Part shown: positions 15,164 to 23,556 of the stretch, piece after piece
How positions within the stretch are numbered: position 1 is the first letter of the stretch
How the letters are laid out: each line of letters begins with the position of its first letter
NCBI GenBank assembly: GCA_947625605.1
Contig: CANQOY010000011.1
Location: forward strand, 1 to 39,669
Source: an uncultured Clostridia bacterium
Lineage (GTDB): Bacteria > Bacillota > Clostridia > Christensenellales > Borkfalkiaceae
Direction of reading: 5' to 3'
DNA length: 39,669 nt
Notes under the pieces: generated by a model
What the model was told of the DNA's origin: nothing
The model's input: the letters and a program-made list of their open reading frames with translations, nothing else
The model's database searches: none
Translations under genes and position numbers: made by a program

Positions 15164-17482
15164 TCAACTTTTTGTTTCCCAACGACCGTCGTAAGAGACG
15201 GGATCCGACCATTCGCCGTCAAAGAGATAACTGCTCGTCTCCGAGACATGGATCTGCGTGCTGACCGACCAAGCGGCGTCTTTAATTTCAAAATCCTCCC
15301 ATCCGAAAGCGTTCTTCACCCAGTTATTAAAGTCTCCAACCGTGCAGTTTCCGTCCGTCAGCGAATGAAGATTGAGGCTGTCGCCCGTCTTCTCTACGTT
15401 GGCATAGAGGGACAATGTTTTGCCGCTCTCGCCTTCCTCGCAGAAGATATAGGCGGTAGCCGTCCTTCCGTCCTTATTTTTGATCTCTAAGACGACGTAA
15501 GCCGCGCCGTACACCGTAAAGGCGGATCCGTTGTTGCCCTGCTCGCGCAGGAATGTGAGATAATTTGCATTGCCAGCAAAATCGAATTGGCTCGCATTGG
15601 TTGCCGTCACATCCGCCCTGTTGAACGTATGGCTGAAAGCCTGACGTGCGCCGTCTTTGGAAGCGTAGTTGAGCAGGGATTCGATATATCCCTTTTCCGC
15701 GGCGGCCGCGTTCGGCGTCACCTGCATGGCGAATACAAAGATGAATGTATCTTGCAACTCTTCGCCGCTTCTCGCGCGTTCGACCCATGCGTTTTGGATC
15801 GTCGCAAGAATAGCTTTCCACGAAACACCTCCCCTTTCCGTGATGAGGTGGGTCGCAAAGGGCGTATCCTGCATGAAGTCGTGGGCTTGAATATTTTCGA
15901 TGCCCGTGGCGTCGTAGATGCGGATCTTTACGTCGTCCCAATAGGGCGCCTTTTGCGAGGACGTGCCGAGGATCTCCCACGCATAATCAATGTTGCCCTC
16001 GCCCGGGTTGCCTCCGAGATTCCAAGTGAAAGAAGCGCTGGTATTGATTGCCTGATGGAATACATCAAGGCGCAGATCGTCTTTCGTATAGACGACGGTA
16101 TACGTCTGACGCGCGCCGTCTTTGAAGGCATAGTTGAGCAGGGATTCAAGATAGCCCATCTCCGCGGCGGCCGCGTTCGGCATCACCTGCATGGCGAATG
16201 CAAACGTGAATGTATACTGCGGATCTTCCACATTCTTCACGCGGTCCATCCAAGCGCTTTGAATCGTCGCAAGAATATCTTTCCATGCAGCGTGATTGCC
16301 CCAAGTCTCGATGGAAATATCATAGGTCGCAAAGGGCACATCCTGCATGAAGTCGTGCGTTTGAACATCGTCGATGCCCGTGGTATCGTAGATATGAAGC
16401 TTCACGTCGTCCCAATAGGGCGCCTTTTCTGTGGACGTGCCGCGGATCTCCCACGGATAATCTATGCTCCCCTCGCCCGGGTTGTTTCCGAGTTTCCAAG
16501 AGAAAGAAGCGTTGGGGTTGAGCGGCTGATGGAATACGTCGAGCCGCTTGCTGACATTCACGGTGATGTTCGTCTCCGCGGCAATCGTAAATGTATAGGT
16601 ATAGCTGCCGTTTGCATACACGAGCTCTGCGGTCACGTCCTTTCCGTCCTCGCCGCCGACGAGAACAGAGACAAGCCCGTACGCTTCATTCAACTTCAAC
16701 GTGACGACCACTTCGGTCCCCTCTTCAAAGAGGTCCTCGACCGCTTCGCCCTCTACCGTCACCTCGACGATTTCATCGCTCGCCGTGGTGTCGCCCTCAA
16801 AGAGGTTGTTGACCTGAACGTCCACGGCGTACGTCGGAGTCGGAAGCGCGGGACGGAACCATTCTTCCTTTTCGATCTCCCGCTCTTTGTCCGCAGAGAA
16901 GAACTTCCCGCACCGTGTGCACTCCCAATATTCGTCATTCCCGTCTACGCCGACCTGCGGTTCCTGTGCGGGATGATTTTTGAGTTCATGGCCGAGCGCG
17001 GCTTCGCCCTCTTCCGTCTTGGTCTCCCCGCACACGTCGCAGGTGAAAGTCTTCTCGCCCGCTTCCGTGCAGGTCGGGTCTTTCTCGTCCGTCAAGTTCC
17101 ATTCGTGGCCCTTGGCTTCGACCTCTTCCGTCTTGATCTCCCCGCACACATCGCAGGTGAAAGTCTTTTCACCCGCTTCCGTACAGGTGGCCGTATCGCC
17201 CGTTTCGCTCCATTCGTGCCCCTTGGCGGCGATGACCACTTCGTCAAAGTCGATCTCCTCTGCGGCGGTTTCGTCGCGGAAGATCTTCCCGCAGATCGCG
17301 CACTGCCAATATGCCGAATAGCCTTCCTCCGTACAGGTCGCATCCTGGCCTTCCACCATTCTGACGGCATGTTCATGCACTTCGTCTTCCCAAATGTCGA
17401 GGTCGAGGTCGCAAGCGGCCAACCCGACGGCGGAAAGCACCAGCGCAAGCACGATCAGAATGACGCTTACCGATTTTTTCAT
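15164..17482 (-). CDS. Surface lipoprotein with four CxxC/GHxW repeats, paralogue B
   Basis: 772 aa. AGGAGG and a good promoter (17527-17555) precede ATG 17482. The lipoprotein signal ends in GLAAC-D. Four CxxC modules (about 40-205) follow, the second and third nearly identical (AGEKTFTCDVCGE). Next comes a segment of about 120 aa, then an internal duplication: two modules of about 155 aa starting LDVFHQ and each containing NPGEG.IDY.WEI, APYWDDVK and HDFMQD. The C-terminal domain matches paralogue A almost throughout (ASQF.FAGNANYLTFLRE, CTVGDFNNWV, AAWSVST, EWSDPVSYDGRWE). No catalytic motif is recognised. The two genes form a tandem pair, 136 nt apart, likely from local duplication and repeat gain or loss. 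Confidence 0.85.
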   Translation of the reverse strand: MKKSVSVILIVLALVLSAVGLAACDLDLDIWEDEVHEHAVRMVEGQDATCTEEGYSAYWQCAICGKIFRDETAAEEIDFDEVVIAAKGHEWSETGDTATCTEAGEKTFTCDVCGEIKTEEVEAKGHEWNLTDEKDPTCTEAGEKTFTCDVCGETKTEEGEAALGHELKNHPAQEPQVGVDGNDEYWECTRCGKFFSADKEREIEKEEWFRPALPTPTYAVDVQVNNLFEGDTTASDEIVEVTVEGEAVEDLFEEGTEVVVTLKLNEAYGLVSVLVGGEDGKDVTAELVYANGSYTYTFTIAAETNITVNVSKRLDVFHQPLNPNASFSWKLGNNPGEGSIDYPWEIRGTSTEKAPYWDDVKLHIYDTTGIDDVQTHDFMQDVPFATYDISIETWGNHAAWKDILATIQSAWMDRVKNVEDPQYTFTFAFAMQVMPNAAAAEMGYLESLLNYAFKDGARQTYTVVYTKDDLRLDVFHQAINTSASFTWNLGGNPGEGNIDYAWEILGTSSQKAPYWDDVKIRIYDATGIENIQAHDFMQDTPFATHLITERGGVSWKAILATIQNAWVERARSGEELQDTFIFVFAMQVTPNAAAAEKGYIESLLNYASKDGARQAFSHTFNRADVTATNASQFDFAGNANYLTFLREQGNNGSAFTVYGAAYVVLEIKNKDGRTATAYIFCEEGESGKTLSLYANVEKTGDSLNLHSLTDGNCTVGDFNNWVKNAFGWEDFEIKDAAWSVSTQIHVSETSSYLFDGEWSDPVSYDGRWETKS

Positions 17483-17526
17483 ATCTTTCCTCCTTTTTTC
17501 TCGCGGGAAAATCCCCCCGCCTTTCT

Positions 17527-17555
17527 ATTGTATCATTTTTTGTGAGATTTTTCAA
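17527..17555 (-). promoter_or_regulatory. Promoter of lipoprotein paralogue B
   Basis: Minus strand -35 TTGAAA (17550-17555), 17-bp spacer, -10 TACAAT (17527-17532), with a predicted leader of about 38 nt. Confidence 0.75.
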
Positions 17556-17641
17556 TACCTTTCCCGTTTTTTTCTCCATGATTTTTACGGCCCGCGGCGG
17601 GCGCCCTTCGCGAAGAAATTTGTAAAAATTCGCAAAAGCGC

Positions 17642-17670
17642 TTGACAGATTCTTTTGCACCCTTTATAAT
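17642..17670 (+). promoter_or_regulatory. Consensus promoter of tRNA-Gly
   Basis: TTGACA (17642-17647), 17-bp spacer, TATAAT (17665-17670): full sigma-A consensus, 12 nt ahead of the mature tRNA. Confidence 0.9.
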
Positions 17671-17682
17671 GAGAGAGACGTT

Positions 17683-17757
17683 GCAGGAATCGCCTAGCGG
17701 TATGGCGTCAGCTTCCCAAGCTGATTCTGGCGGGTTCGACTCCCGTTTCCTGCTCCA
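17683..17757 (+). tRNA. tRNA-Gly (CCC)
   Basis: 75 nt with encoded CCA. The acceptor stem is GCAGGAA/TTCCTGC. The anticodon stem TCAGC/GCTGA encloses loop TTCCCAA, giving anticodon CCC. The T-arm is GCGGGTTCGACTCCCGT. It has its own promoter and terminator. The last 21 nt recur at 17933-17953. Confidence 0.95.
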
Positions 17758-17795
17758 AAAGCAGATAGCGCTCATTTGGGCGCTATCTGCTTTTA
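17757..17795 (+). terminator. Intrinsic terminator of tRNA-Gly
   Basis: A perfect stem GCAGATAGCGC/GCGCTATCTGC (17761-17771, 17780-17790) flanked by AAAA and TTTT immediately follows the tRNA CCA. Confidence 0.92.
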
Positions 17796-17932
17796 TGTGT
17801 CAGAGCAAAACGGGAGGCGAGGGGAGGCAAGCGGGTTTTGCGCCCTTCCACGCGCAAAACCCGCGCAGGTCGGCGGAAACTACCGCCGACTTGACAATTG
17901 ATAATTGTCAACCGTGCGCGCCGCCCAAGGCG
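17796..17932. repeat. Segment with three perfect hairpins between tRNA 3'-end copies
   Basis: No gene. It contains three consecutive perfect inverted repeats: 13-bp arms at 17831-17843/17852-17864 (GCGGGTTTTGCGC), 8-bp arms at 17869-17876/17883-17890 (GTCGGCGG), and 9-bp arms at 17891-17899/17903-17911 (TTGACAATT). With the direct repeat of the tRNA-Gly 3' end on either side, it looks like a very small insertion or the scar of an excised element. Confidence 0.7.
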
Positions 17933-17953
17933 CGACTCCCGTTTCCTGCTCCA
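17933..17953 (+). other. Direct repeat of the tRNA-Gly 3' end (att-like site)
   Basis: 21 nt identical to tRNA-Gly positions 17737-17757, including the encoded CCA. The remainder of a tRNA is missing, so it is not a second tRNA gene. Duplicated tRNA 3' ends are the classic footprint of tyrosine-integrase insertion. A separate intrinsic terminator follows at 17958-17989. Confidence 0.7.
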
Positions 17954-17957
17954 TAAA

Positions 17958-17989
17958 GGAACAAGACGCAGGTGCGCGCCTTGTTTTTT
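17958..17989 (+). terminator. Second terminator downstream of the tRNA 3'-end copy
   Basis: AACAAG..CGC, a 4-nt loop, GCG..CTTGTT, then TTTTTT. An imperfect stem with a good U-tract. It may be the terminator tRNA-Gly had before the 196-bp segment was inserted. Confidence 0.6.
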
Positions 17990-18017
17990 ATATTACGGCG
18001 CGCGGGACGGAGCACCG

Positions 18018-18206
18018 TGTCATACCGCCCCGCCCGCACGTTCTTCTCGTTGTCCAAGGGTGGCACGAGCCCGCAAGGGCGAAGTATTCCGCGGAGCGGA
18101 CGAGTGTATCCCCTTGGTCGTTGACGGACTTCGTATCAGGGGATTCTCTCGGGGCGTTGCCCCTCGGAATGACAGCGTGGGACGGGGAGGGCGGGGCGGA
18201 ATGACA
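18018..18206. repeat. MITE-like element with 18-bp terminal inverted repeats
   Basis: The left end (18018-18035) and right end (18189-18206) are inverted copies, TGTCAT.CCGCCCCGCCC, matching at 17 of 18 positions. The 189-bp interior has no gene. The right-end phrase GGAATGACAGCGTGGGAC occurs twice (about 18164 and 18199). TGTCATTC-type ends also occur in the repeat blocks near 22180-22230 and 29750, suggesting one family of small intergenic elements. No flanking target duplication was identified. Confidence 0.6.
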
Positions 18207-18242
18207 GCGTGGGACACGGCGGGCGCCGAGAAGAGGAAAAGA

Positions 18243-18275
18243 CAGCCGAGGACATGAGTGCCCTCGGCTGCTTTT
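18243..18275. terminator. Bidirectional intrinsic terminator
   Basis: CAGCCGAGG/CCTCGGCTG stem (18243-18251, 18262-18270) with T-rich tails on both strands. On the minus strand it lies about 70 nt after the stop of the large adhesin gene. Between them (18287-18340) are two related motifs, TTACTCATTCGGGTAAC and TACTCATGAGGGTAAC. Confidence 0.7.
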
Positions 18276-18343
18276 GGGTTCAGTTACTCATTCGGGTAAC
18301 AAGGTTTTGGAGCTTTGCTACTCATGAGGGTAACGGGGTGGAT

Positions 18344-21300
18344 TCAATTCTCGGATAAACTTTCATTTGAGAATTTCGCGTTCAGATACTCATCAAGAAG
18401 AGCCTTATTTTTTGTGACATCGACTTGCGTTCCCATAGTGAGCTTTTTATCAGCCGTAAACCCACTTCCACATTCACCGTCCTTATTCTCAAAAAGTCCG
18501 TTGTAAATTTTTAGCCTGTTACCTTGTATGATAAAGTCCCCGCCTACAACTTTCTGTGTGCCTTCAACGTTATAGCAATATAACATCCATGTATATTCCT
18601 CTTCCTGCTTCGACAAGAAAAAGACATTATTCATTTTCGCCTTATTCAAGGTGGTGCCTTTTTCGGTGCCGTCATTGAGTTTAATTCCATTCGGCGAATA
18701 GCCTGCGCTATTTTCAATAACAAACGAAAGATTTTTGATATTATAGTTGCCGCTCATGTTGAAGAAGACGGTGTTGGGCATAGAATCCGTTATGGGTCCG
18801 GGAAGACCGTAAATCACTTTATTGTTCCCTTCGATGGTACCGGTCGCCGTCTTCGTGTTGTCCGACCAAGGGGTCAGCTCTACACCCGTCATGTCAATAT
18901 TATTTTTGACAATCACGTCGAGCGTTGGAACTTGTTCTGCGTTGTAGACATAGGCATTCAGAGCAAGAATATCGGAAGGCGAAGCAAGAACGATTTGACC
19001 CTGTTGATTTTTGGTAAGAGAGGTCGTGCCATCGAAGGTTTCGATTGAATTTACTTCTGCCGCAAACCCATCAGAAACCAACTTTTCAACGTTCCAATCT
19101 ACACCAAATGCGAAAGTGCCTGCGTTGATTAGGCCCTCGTCGTCTCTTGTAACTTTCCAACCGACAAAGCTATACTGATAATACGCATTAGTCCGTGTTG
19201 CAGTGTCGCTTTGAACTTCGTATTTGTTCGGCTTCGTTGCGTCGGGTGTAGCAACATTGGTGAACTTAAATGTATCAGGATCGAAACTTTTATCTGTTAG
19301 TTCTGCACCGTTCAGTGTGTTGCCCGCTTCGACAATGACCTGACCGTGACCGGGAGTACCCACGCTTGTACCGGTTGCTTCCACCCACATAAAGTATTGA
19401 TTCGCGATTGCGCCATCTACAAATACTTGATTGTTGGTGAACGTAGCGGTATAGGTGTTGGCTCTTGAGTTGTTCTGCATAAGGTCAAAGCCGTCGAACC
19501 AATAATCCGAATTCCCATAGACCTTATTACCGGAGAACTCCACTTGGGCGCCATCCATGAAGTTCATGAGTTTGATCCCAATAAAGGTGTAACGCTCACC
19601 GCCTGCTTCGCTACCCAACCTATTGTCAATAAAGTTAGAGTCGGCAGTGTAAGCCCAACTGAAGATCGCCGCACTGTAGTAATCGCCATCACCGGTGCCT
19701 GTTCCGGTGCTTTGCGCACTGAGAATTGTATTGTGTACCAATGTAAATGCAACACCCCCGGTGATTTCGCTCGAAGAGGTGATGAATGCTGCACGACTAT
19801 TTCCTCCAACTCTGGACGGGGAAACATCGGCATAGCATTCGGTAAGGGACAATTTGACACCGCCCGTTTGAATCCAGATGTAGGTATTGCCCTCGAATCT
19901 CACATTGTTGTATGTTACAGGGGTAGCGGTGTCTATTATAATGTGCTGATTGGTAATCGTCTCGCTATATCCCTCGCCTGTTTCGGGGTCGCCCGCTTCC
20001 AAACCGATATAGGCAACTTCTTCCAACTTGTTGCCCTCTTCGGTAGGAATGCCGTAGCGCAATTCATAGCGAAGTTTTGCATCAACCAAAGCGATGGTGG
20101 CGTTCTCGAGCTTGAGATTTTCACTGCTCACAAAGGAAGCATCATAACTAATGCCACCCTCGGTATTCTTATACGCGTATGCCGTCCTCCAATTTGTAGC
20201 TTCCCCCGTGAATTTCGTGAATTCGAGTGTCACATTTTTAAGCGTGGGAGCCTCTTCAACAGACATCAAAGATACGGGAGAAGCGACCTTACTGAAATAC
20301 TTGAGATCCAACCCGGAGATGGTGTGACCCTCTTCGCCGCCGTCGATTATGCCCTTGAATGCGCCGATCGTTTCGGGAGCGGCTTCGCTGAGGTCGATAT
20401 CATCGGTCAAAGTAATCGTCACATCGCTGAAATCTCTGCCATCCGTTACGGACTGCGCAAGAGCGACAAGGGCGTCCGCACTTCCAATCTCCGCAGTCGC
20501 AGAGGGTACCGTTGCTGTGGTTTCCGAGCCGTCGTTTTCCGAAGTGAACTCCAAGGTCTCGACAAAGCCATCGTCGGAAGTACAGACCACGGTGCTGGTT
20601 CCCGTAAAGGCAACAGTATAGTCTTTCGTATAGTAGTCTTGTTCGGGGCCGAAGTTCGGCGTATTGCCGAAAATTTTGATGCCCGTGAGAGCCGACGCGG
20701 CCTCGTTAAGGTCGATGTTGACATTCTCAACTTTTGTAGCGCCCATAATCTGCCCTGCAATCGCACCCACAAAGTCATAGCAGACAATTTCTTTATCGGA
20801 GAATAGACCCTGCGCTGCTTCCTCTACGGTGCGGGCAATTCTGTTTCCTGTAGCACCGCTGGAATACATTCCTATTTTCTTGTTATAGTCCGTCAAGGAT
20901 ATAACCTTACTATTTCTGACAGTGATATTCTTGAAAGTGGTGTCCTTTGCCTGCCCGACGATGATGCCGGCATGGGCACTCGTATCGGTATTTTGTGTCT
21001 GATTCGTCGTATTGACCTGCACTGTAACGCTCTCAACTACCAAGTTCTCGATCGTTGCGCCGTCGGTGCTGCGGAAAAGACCATATCCGTAACCCTCGCC
21101 ATTATAGTCACCATTATCGTTCGGGGCGAAACCGGTGATTGTATATCCGTTTCCGTTGAATGTGCCTTTGAAAGTATATCTGTTGTTCCCGGTAGCATAA
21201 ACCGGTATTCCCCTATCTTCTCCAAGATAATATGCGCCAAAGAACCAATTTACCGGGCCTTCCGCTACTGCAATGGTAGCAGGGGTATCTGCAAGCGCAA

Positions 21301-22096
21301 TGGAAAGCGTCGAAGCGCCGCCGTCGGAATCGAAGCTGAGGTCGATGTCTGCGCCGAGTTCGATCGTTTCACCCGCAAACGTGTGTCCGGAATTTGCAAG
21401 ATTGGAGATCGCCAAAAGGTCGGCTGCGGTATGCGCATTATAGGTGCCTTCCGCATCTGCGACATGGGTGCCGAGCTGGACTGCATACACGCCGACGTGG
21501 AGCAAGCAGCTCTCGCCCTGATTGCCTTCCAGCTCTGCGGGGACGGAGATCTTCACAGTGGGCTGTGTTGTGATGGGCGCACTCGCGTCAACAGGCTCCG
21601 ACCACTTCTGTGCGATGGTGGATTCGTCACCAATCGTGACAGGATCGCCGCCGTCAAAGGAGACCTGCATCTCCTTCACGAGTTCACCCTGCGGGTCGCC
21701 GCTTTCCTGCTGCGTAGGAACGGTGAGCTGGACGCGGTACTGAATGGCAAGGGTAGACTTGTTTTCGATGTTGAGTTTGAACTCCACCGCGTCGCCCGCA
21801 GCAATGTTGGTGAACGTCAACGCGCCTGCGGAGTAGCTATAAAAGCCGCCGGCATGGAAATGATCGTCGCGCTGTTCCACTTCTTCGTACTGCATCTTGC
21901 CTTCGTTCCATACGGTCGAATACGCCGTGAGGCTATCTTCATCGACGGAAGCGACAACATCCACTTTACCGGAAGTGATCGCCACGTTGACATTGCTTCT
22001 CGATGAGAACATAGCGAGCGTTGAGCCTGCAATGAGAGACGCGCACATGGCAATCGTCATTGTAGAACCCAAAATGACTTTGGTTGTCTTTTTCAT
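18344..22096 (-). CDS. Large TasA/SipW-type surface protein with GLUG and beta-helix-like region
   Basis: 1250 aa. AAGGAG is 8 nt from ATG 22096 but only 2 nt from ATG 22102, so 22096 is preferred. Residues about 1-40 form a SipW-type signal peptide (VILGSTMTIAMCASLIAGSTLAMFS) followed by a TasA/camelysin-like domain (about 30-215: INIAAGD.VEF.LNIENKS features). A GLUG-type motif comes next (YTFKGTFNGNGYTITGF, about 310-326). The rest is Asn/Thr/Gly-rich with repeated short strands (ATIENLVVESV, TTFKNITVRNS, VTYNNVRFEGN), typical of right-handed beta-helix adhesins. No LPxTG or C-terminal membrane anchor is visible, so anchoring may rely on fibre assembly. Visibly less GC-rich than its neighbours. 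It lies just downstream of the sipW operon; no separate promoter was found. Confidence 0.85.
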   Translation of the reverse strand: MKKTTKVILGSTMTIAMCASLIAGSTLAMFSSRSNVNVAITSGKVDVVASVDEDSLTAYSTVWNEGKMQYEEVEQRDDHFHAGGFYSYSAGALTFTNIAAGDAVEFKLNIENKSTLAIQYRVQLTVPTQQESGDPQGELVKEMQVSFDGGDPVTIGDESTIAQKWSEPVDASAPITTQPTVKISVPAELEGNQGESCLLHVGVYAVQLGTHVADAEGTYNAHTAADLLAISNLANSGHTFAGETIELGADIDLSFDSDGGASTLSIALADTPATIAVAEGPVNWFFGAYYLGEDRGIPVYATGNNRYTFKGTFNGNGYTITGFAPNDNGDYNGEGYGYGLFRSTDGATIENLVVESVTVQVNTTNQTQNTDTSAHAGIIVGQAKDTTFKNITVRNSKVISLTDYNKKIGMYSSGATGNRIARTVEEAAQGLFSDKEIVCYDFVGAIAGQIMGATKVENVNIDLNEAASALTGIKIFGNTPNFGPEQDYYTKDYTVAFTGTSTVVCTSDDGFVETLEFTSENDGSETTATVPSATAEIGSADALVALAQSVTDGRDFSDVTITLTDDIDLSEAAPETIGAFKGIIDGGEEGHTISGLDLKYFSKVASPVSLMSVEEAPTLKNVTLEFTKFTGEATNWRTAYAYKNTEGGISYDASFVSSENLKLENATIALVDAKLRYELRYGIPTEEGNKLEEVAYIGLEAGDPETGEGYSETITNQHIIIDTATPVTYNNVRFEGNTYIWIQTGGVKLSLTECYADVSPSRVGGNSRAAFITSSSEITGGVAFTLVHNTILSAQSTGTGTGDGDYYSAAIFSWAYTADSNFIDNRLGSEAGGERYTFIGIKLMNFMDGAQVEFSGNKVYGNSDYWFDGFDLMQNNSRANTYTATFTNNQVFVDGAIANQYFMWVEATGTSVGTPGHGQVIVEAGNTLNGAELTDKSFDPDTFKFTNVATPDATKPNKYEVQSDTATRTNAYYQYSFVGWKVTRDDEGLINAGTFAFGVDWNVEKLVSDGFAAEVNSIETFDGTTSLTKNQQGQIVLASPSDILALNAYVYNAEQVPTLDVIVKNNIDMTGVELTPWSDNTKTATGTIEGNNKVIYGLPGPITDSMPNTVFFNMSGNYNIKNLSFVIENSAGYSPNGIKLNDGTEKGTTLNKAKMNNVFFLSKQEEEYTWMLYCYNVEGTQKVVGGDFIIQGNRLKIYNGLFENKDGECGSGFTADKKLTMGTQVDVTKNKALLDEYLNAKFSNESLSEN

Positions 22097-22134
22097 TTTC
22101 ATTTCTCCTTTTTTAATTTTTTTTTTGAAGTTTT

Positions 22135-22443
22135 TTGAGTGACTTGGTTACTTTGTTGCGACCCGATTTCCTTTTTTTGGGGGGGCATTGGGATGACACC
22201 CGGTTGCGGCGGCAGCCGAAAGGAATGACACCCCCTCAGTCTCGGCTTCGCCTCGACCCGGTTGGGCGGCAGGGACCGCCGCAACGCCGTCGGCGAGGCC
22301 ACGCCTCCTGTCGCGGTGCAGCTCACAGAGCACTGCACTGTTGAGCAGAATTGCACCGCTCCACCCTCAAGGGGGCGCCAAGAAGAGGTTTTACCTCAAG
22401 GGGGGCAGGTATGAACGGGACGCGGGTTGAGTGACTTGGTTAC
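22135..22443. repeat. Intergenic insertion bounded by 17-bp direct repeats
   Basis: TTGAGTGACTTGGTTAC occurs at 22135-22151 and again at 22427-22443. The 275 bp between contain no gene and include GGGATGACACCC and GGAATGACACCC motifs and the 117-bp repeat at 22265-22381. The arrangement separates the large adhesin gene from the rest of the sipW operon. Similar GAGTGGCTT and GGTTACC phrases continue to 22455. Confidence 0.7.
22265..22381 (-). repeat. 117-bp dispersed repeat, copy 1
   Basis: The reverse complement matches 29603-29719 at 111 of 117 positions without gaps. It contains an internal palindrome around CAGTGCAGTGC. Open frames across it are not protein genes: they are conserved only because the DNA is repeated. 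Confidence 0.88.
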
Positions 22444-22460
22444 CTTTGAGTGGCTTCCCT

Positions 22461-23096
22461 TTACGGGGAAGGGGTGACGGTTGCGTCCTGAATCGCATGG
22501 ACGATCATATCGAACTCAACCATCTGGTCTTGCGCATCGTTGTTGTTTTCAAGATCAGAAAACTCCACGCTTAAGGAAAACCGCGCACTGCTCCCGACGA
22601 TGACGACGCCGAGACCTTCGCCCTCGGAGCCGAGCGTGATCCCCTCGGCGAGCGGCTTTTTCGCAGTGACGTCCGCAGACGTTACCGAGACGGTCAGTTG
22701 TGCCGCGAAAGCGTTGGCTTCGCTTTTGAGCACGACTTCGATCCAATAGGAGAACGCCACCGTTCCCGTATTGGTAAGGACCATGTCTGCGGTAAACCTG
22801 CACCCGGGCGCGACACAAACGCCTTCGGCGAGATCGAACAAGTTGTTGTTTTCGCTCGAAGCATTGGTGAAGTCCTTATCCCTGCCGTCGGTGGTACTCG
22901 TCAGATTCCCGCCCGCGTTGAGCGTGACTGTTTCGAGATTGTCGCGCACGAGCGTTGCAGACAAGTTGCCTGCGGCAAGGTGGTTCGTCACGGGAAAGTC
23001 CGCGCTGAAAAGCGCATATGTGCCCGCCACGAGCAGGGCGATGCACACGGCGATCGTCAGGAGCGCGAGAAGCAGTTTCCTTGATGCCTTTGCCAT
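22461..23096 (-). CDS. TasA/camelysin-like SipW substrate, small
   Basis: 211 aa. AAAGGAGG precedes ATG 23096. The signal peptide KLLLALLTIAVCIALLVAGTYALFSA has the SipW hallmark: a long hydrophobic core ending in TYALFS. The mature part resembles TasA/CalY spore-coat-like fibre proteins: an N-terminal TNHLAAGNLSATL strand, then CRFTADMVLTNTGTVAFSYWIEV and RFSLSVEFSDLENNNDAQDQ. Family members assemble as extracellular protein fibres. It lies 34 nt after the proline-rich gene, in the sipW operon, and is probably cleaved by the SipW encoded two genes upstream. Confidence 0.87.
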   Translation of the reverse strand: MAKASRKLLLALLTIAVCIALLVAGTYALFSADFPVTNHLAAGNLSATLVRDNLETVTLNAGGNLTSTTDGRDKDFTNASSENNNLFDLAEGVCVAPGCRFTADMVLTNTGTVAFSYWIEVVLKSEANAFAAQLTVSVTSADVTAKKPLAEGITLGSEGEGLGVVIVGSSARFSLSVEFSDLENNNDAQDQMVEFDMIVHAIQDATVTPSP

Positions 23097-23130
23097 ATCG
23101 ATCCTCCTTTTTTCATATTTGAAACGTGCA

Positions 23131-23556
23131 TTACGTCGTTTCTTTGTGCGGTTGTGCAGCGAGCGGCGGCGGGGCGGACGGCGGTACCATGCCCGGGGGC
23201 GGTGGCGGCGGCATGGGCATGGGGGCCGTGTAGATCACGCGGGCGCCCGCCGGCGGAGGCGCCATGCGCGGCGGGGGTACCATGCCGGGCGGCGGAGGTA
23301 CCATGCCGGGCGGTGGCATCATGCCGGGTGGCGGTGGCATCATGCGCGGCGGCGGCATAGGCACGGGCGCGGGCGGTTTGGGCCCCGTTTTTTGCTGAGC
23401 GGCCTTTGCCTTTGCGGCTCTTGCCTTTGCGGCTTCCGCCCGCTCTCTCTGCTTCCGTTCCCGAGACGATACGACGAGATCGTAGATCACGACGGCGACG
23501 GTAAAGAGGCAGACGGCGAACACGAGCCACAAAAATACGATGATCGCGAGCTTCAT
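23131..23556 (-). CDS. Small membrane protein with proline-rich cytoplasmic tail
   Basis: 141 aa, no recognised family. Residues 3-28 form one membrane helix, followed by SSRERKQRERAEAAKARAAKAK, a basic helical stretch that by the positive-inside rule places the C-terminus in the cytoplasm. The tail from about residue 55 is PPPGM/PPPRM-repeat rich. AAGGAGG precedes ATG 23556, and the ATG overlaps the sipW stop (ATGA), so the two are translationally coupled. Conserved coupling within a sipW operon suggests a partner of SipW or of the secretion site. Low-complexity sequence makes any homology search treacherous. Confidence 0.78.
   Translation of the reverse strand: MKLAIIVFLWLVFAVCLFTVAVVIYDLVVSSRERKQRERAEAAKARAAKAKAAQQKTGPKPPAPVPMPPPRMMPPPPGMMPPPGMVPPPPGMVPPPRMAPPPAGARVIYTAPMPMPPPPPPGMVPPSAPPPLAAQPHKETT

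Noticed and set aside
17933-17953. A second tRNA-Gly gene
   Set aside because: Only the last 21 nt of the tRNA are present; the D-arm and anticodon arm are missing.
22135-22356. Small protein genes in the dispersed repeat (also at 29514-29723)
   Set aside because: The similar peptide arises from the inverted 117-bp repeat; frames lack ribosome binding sites and differ in start and end.
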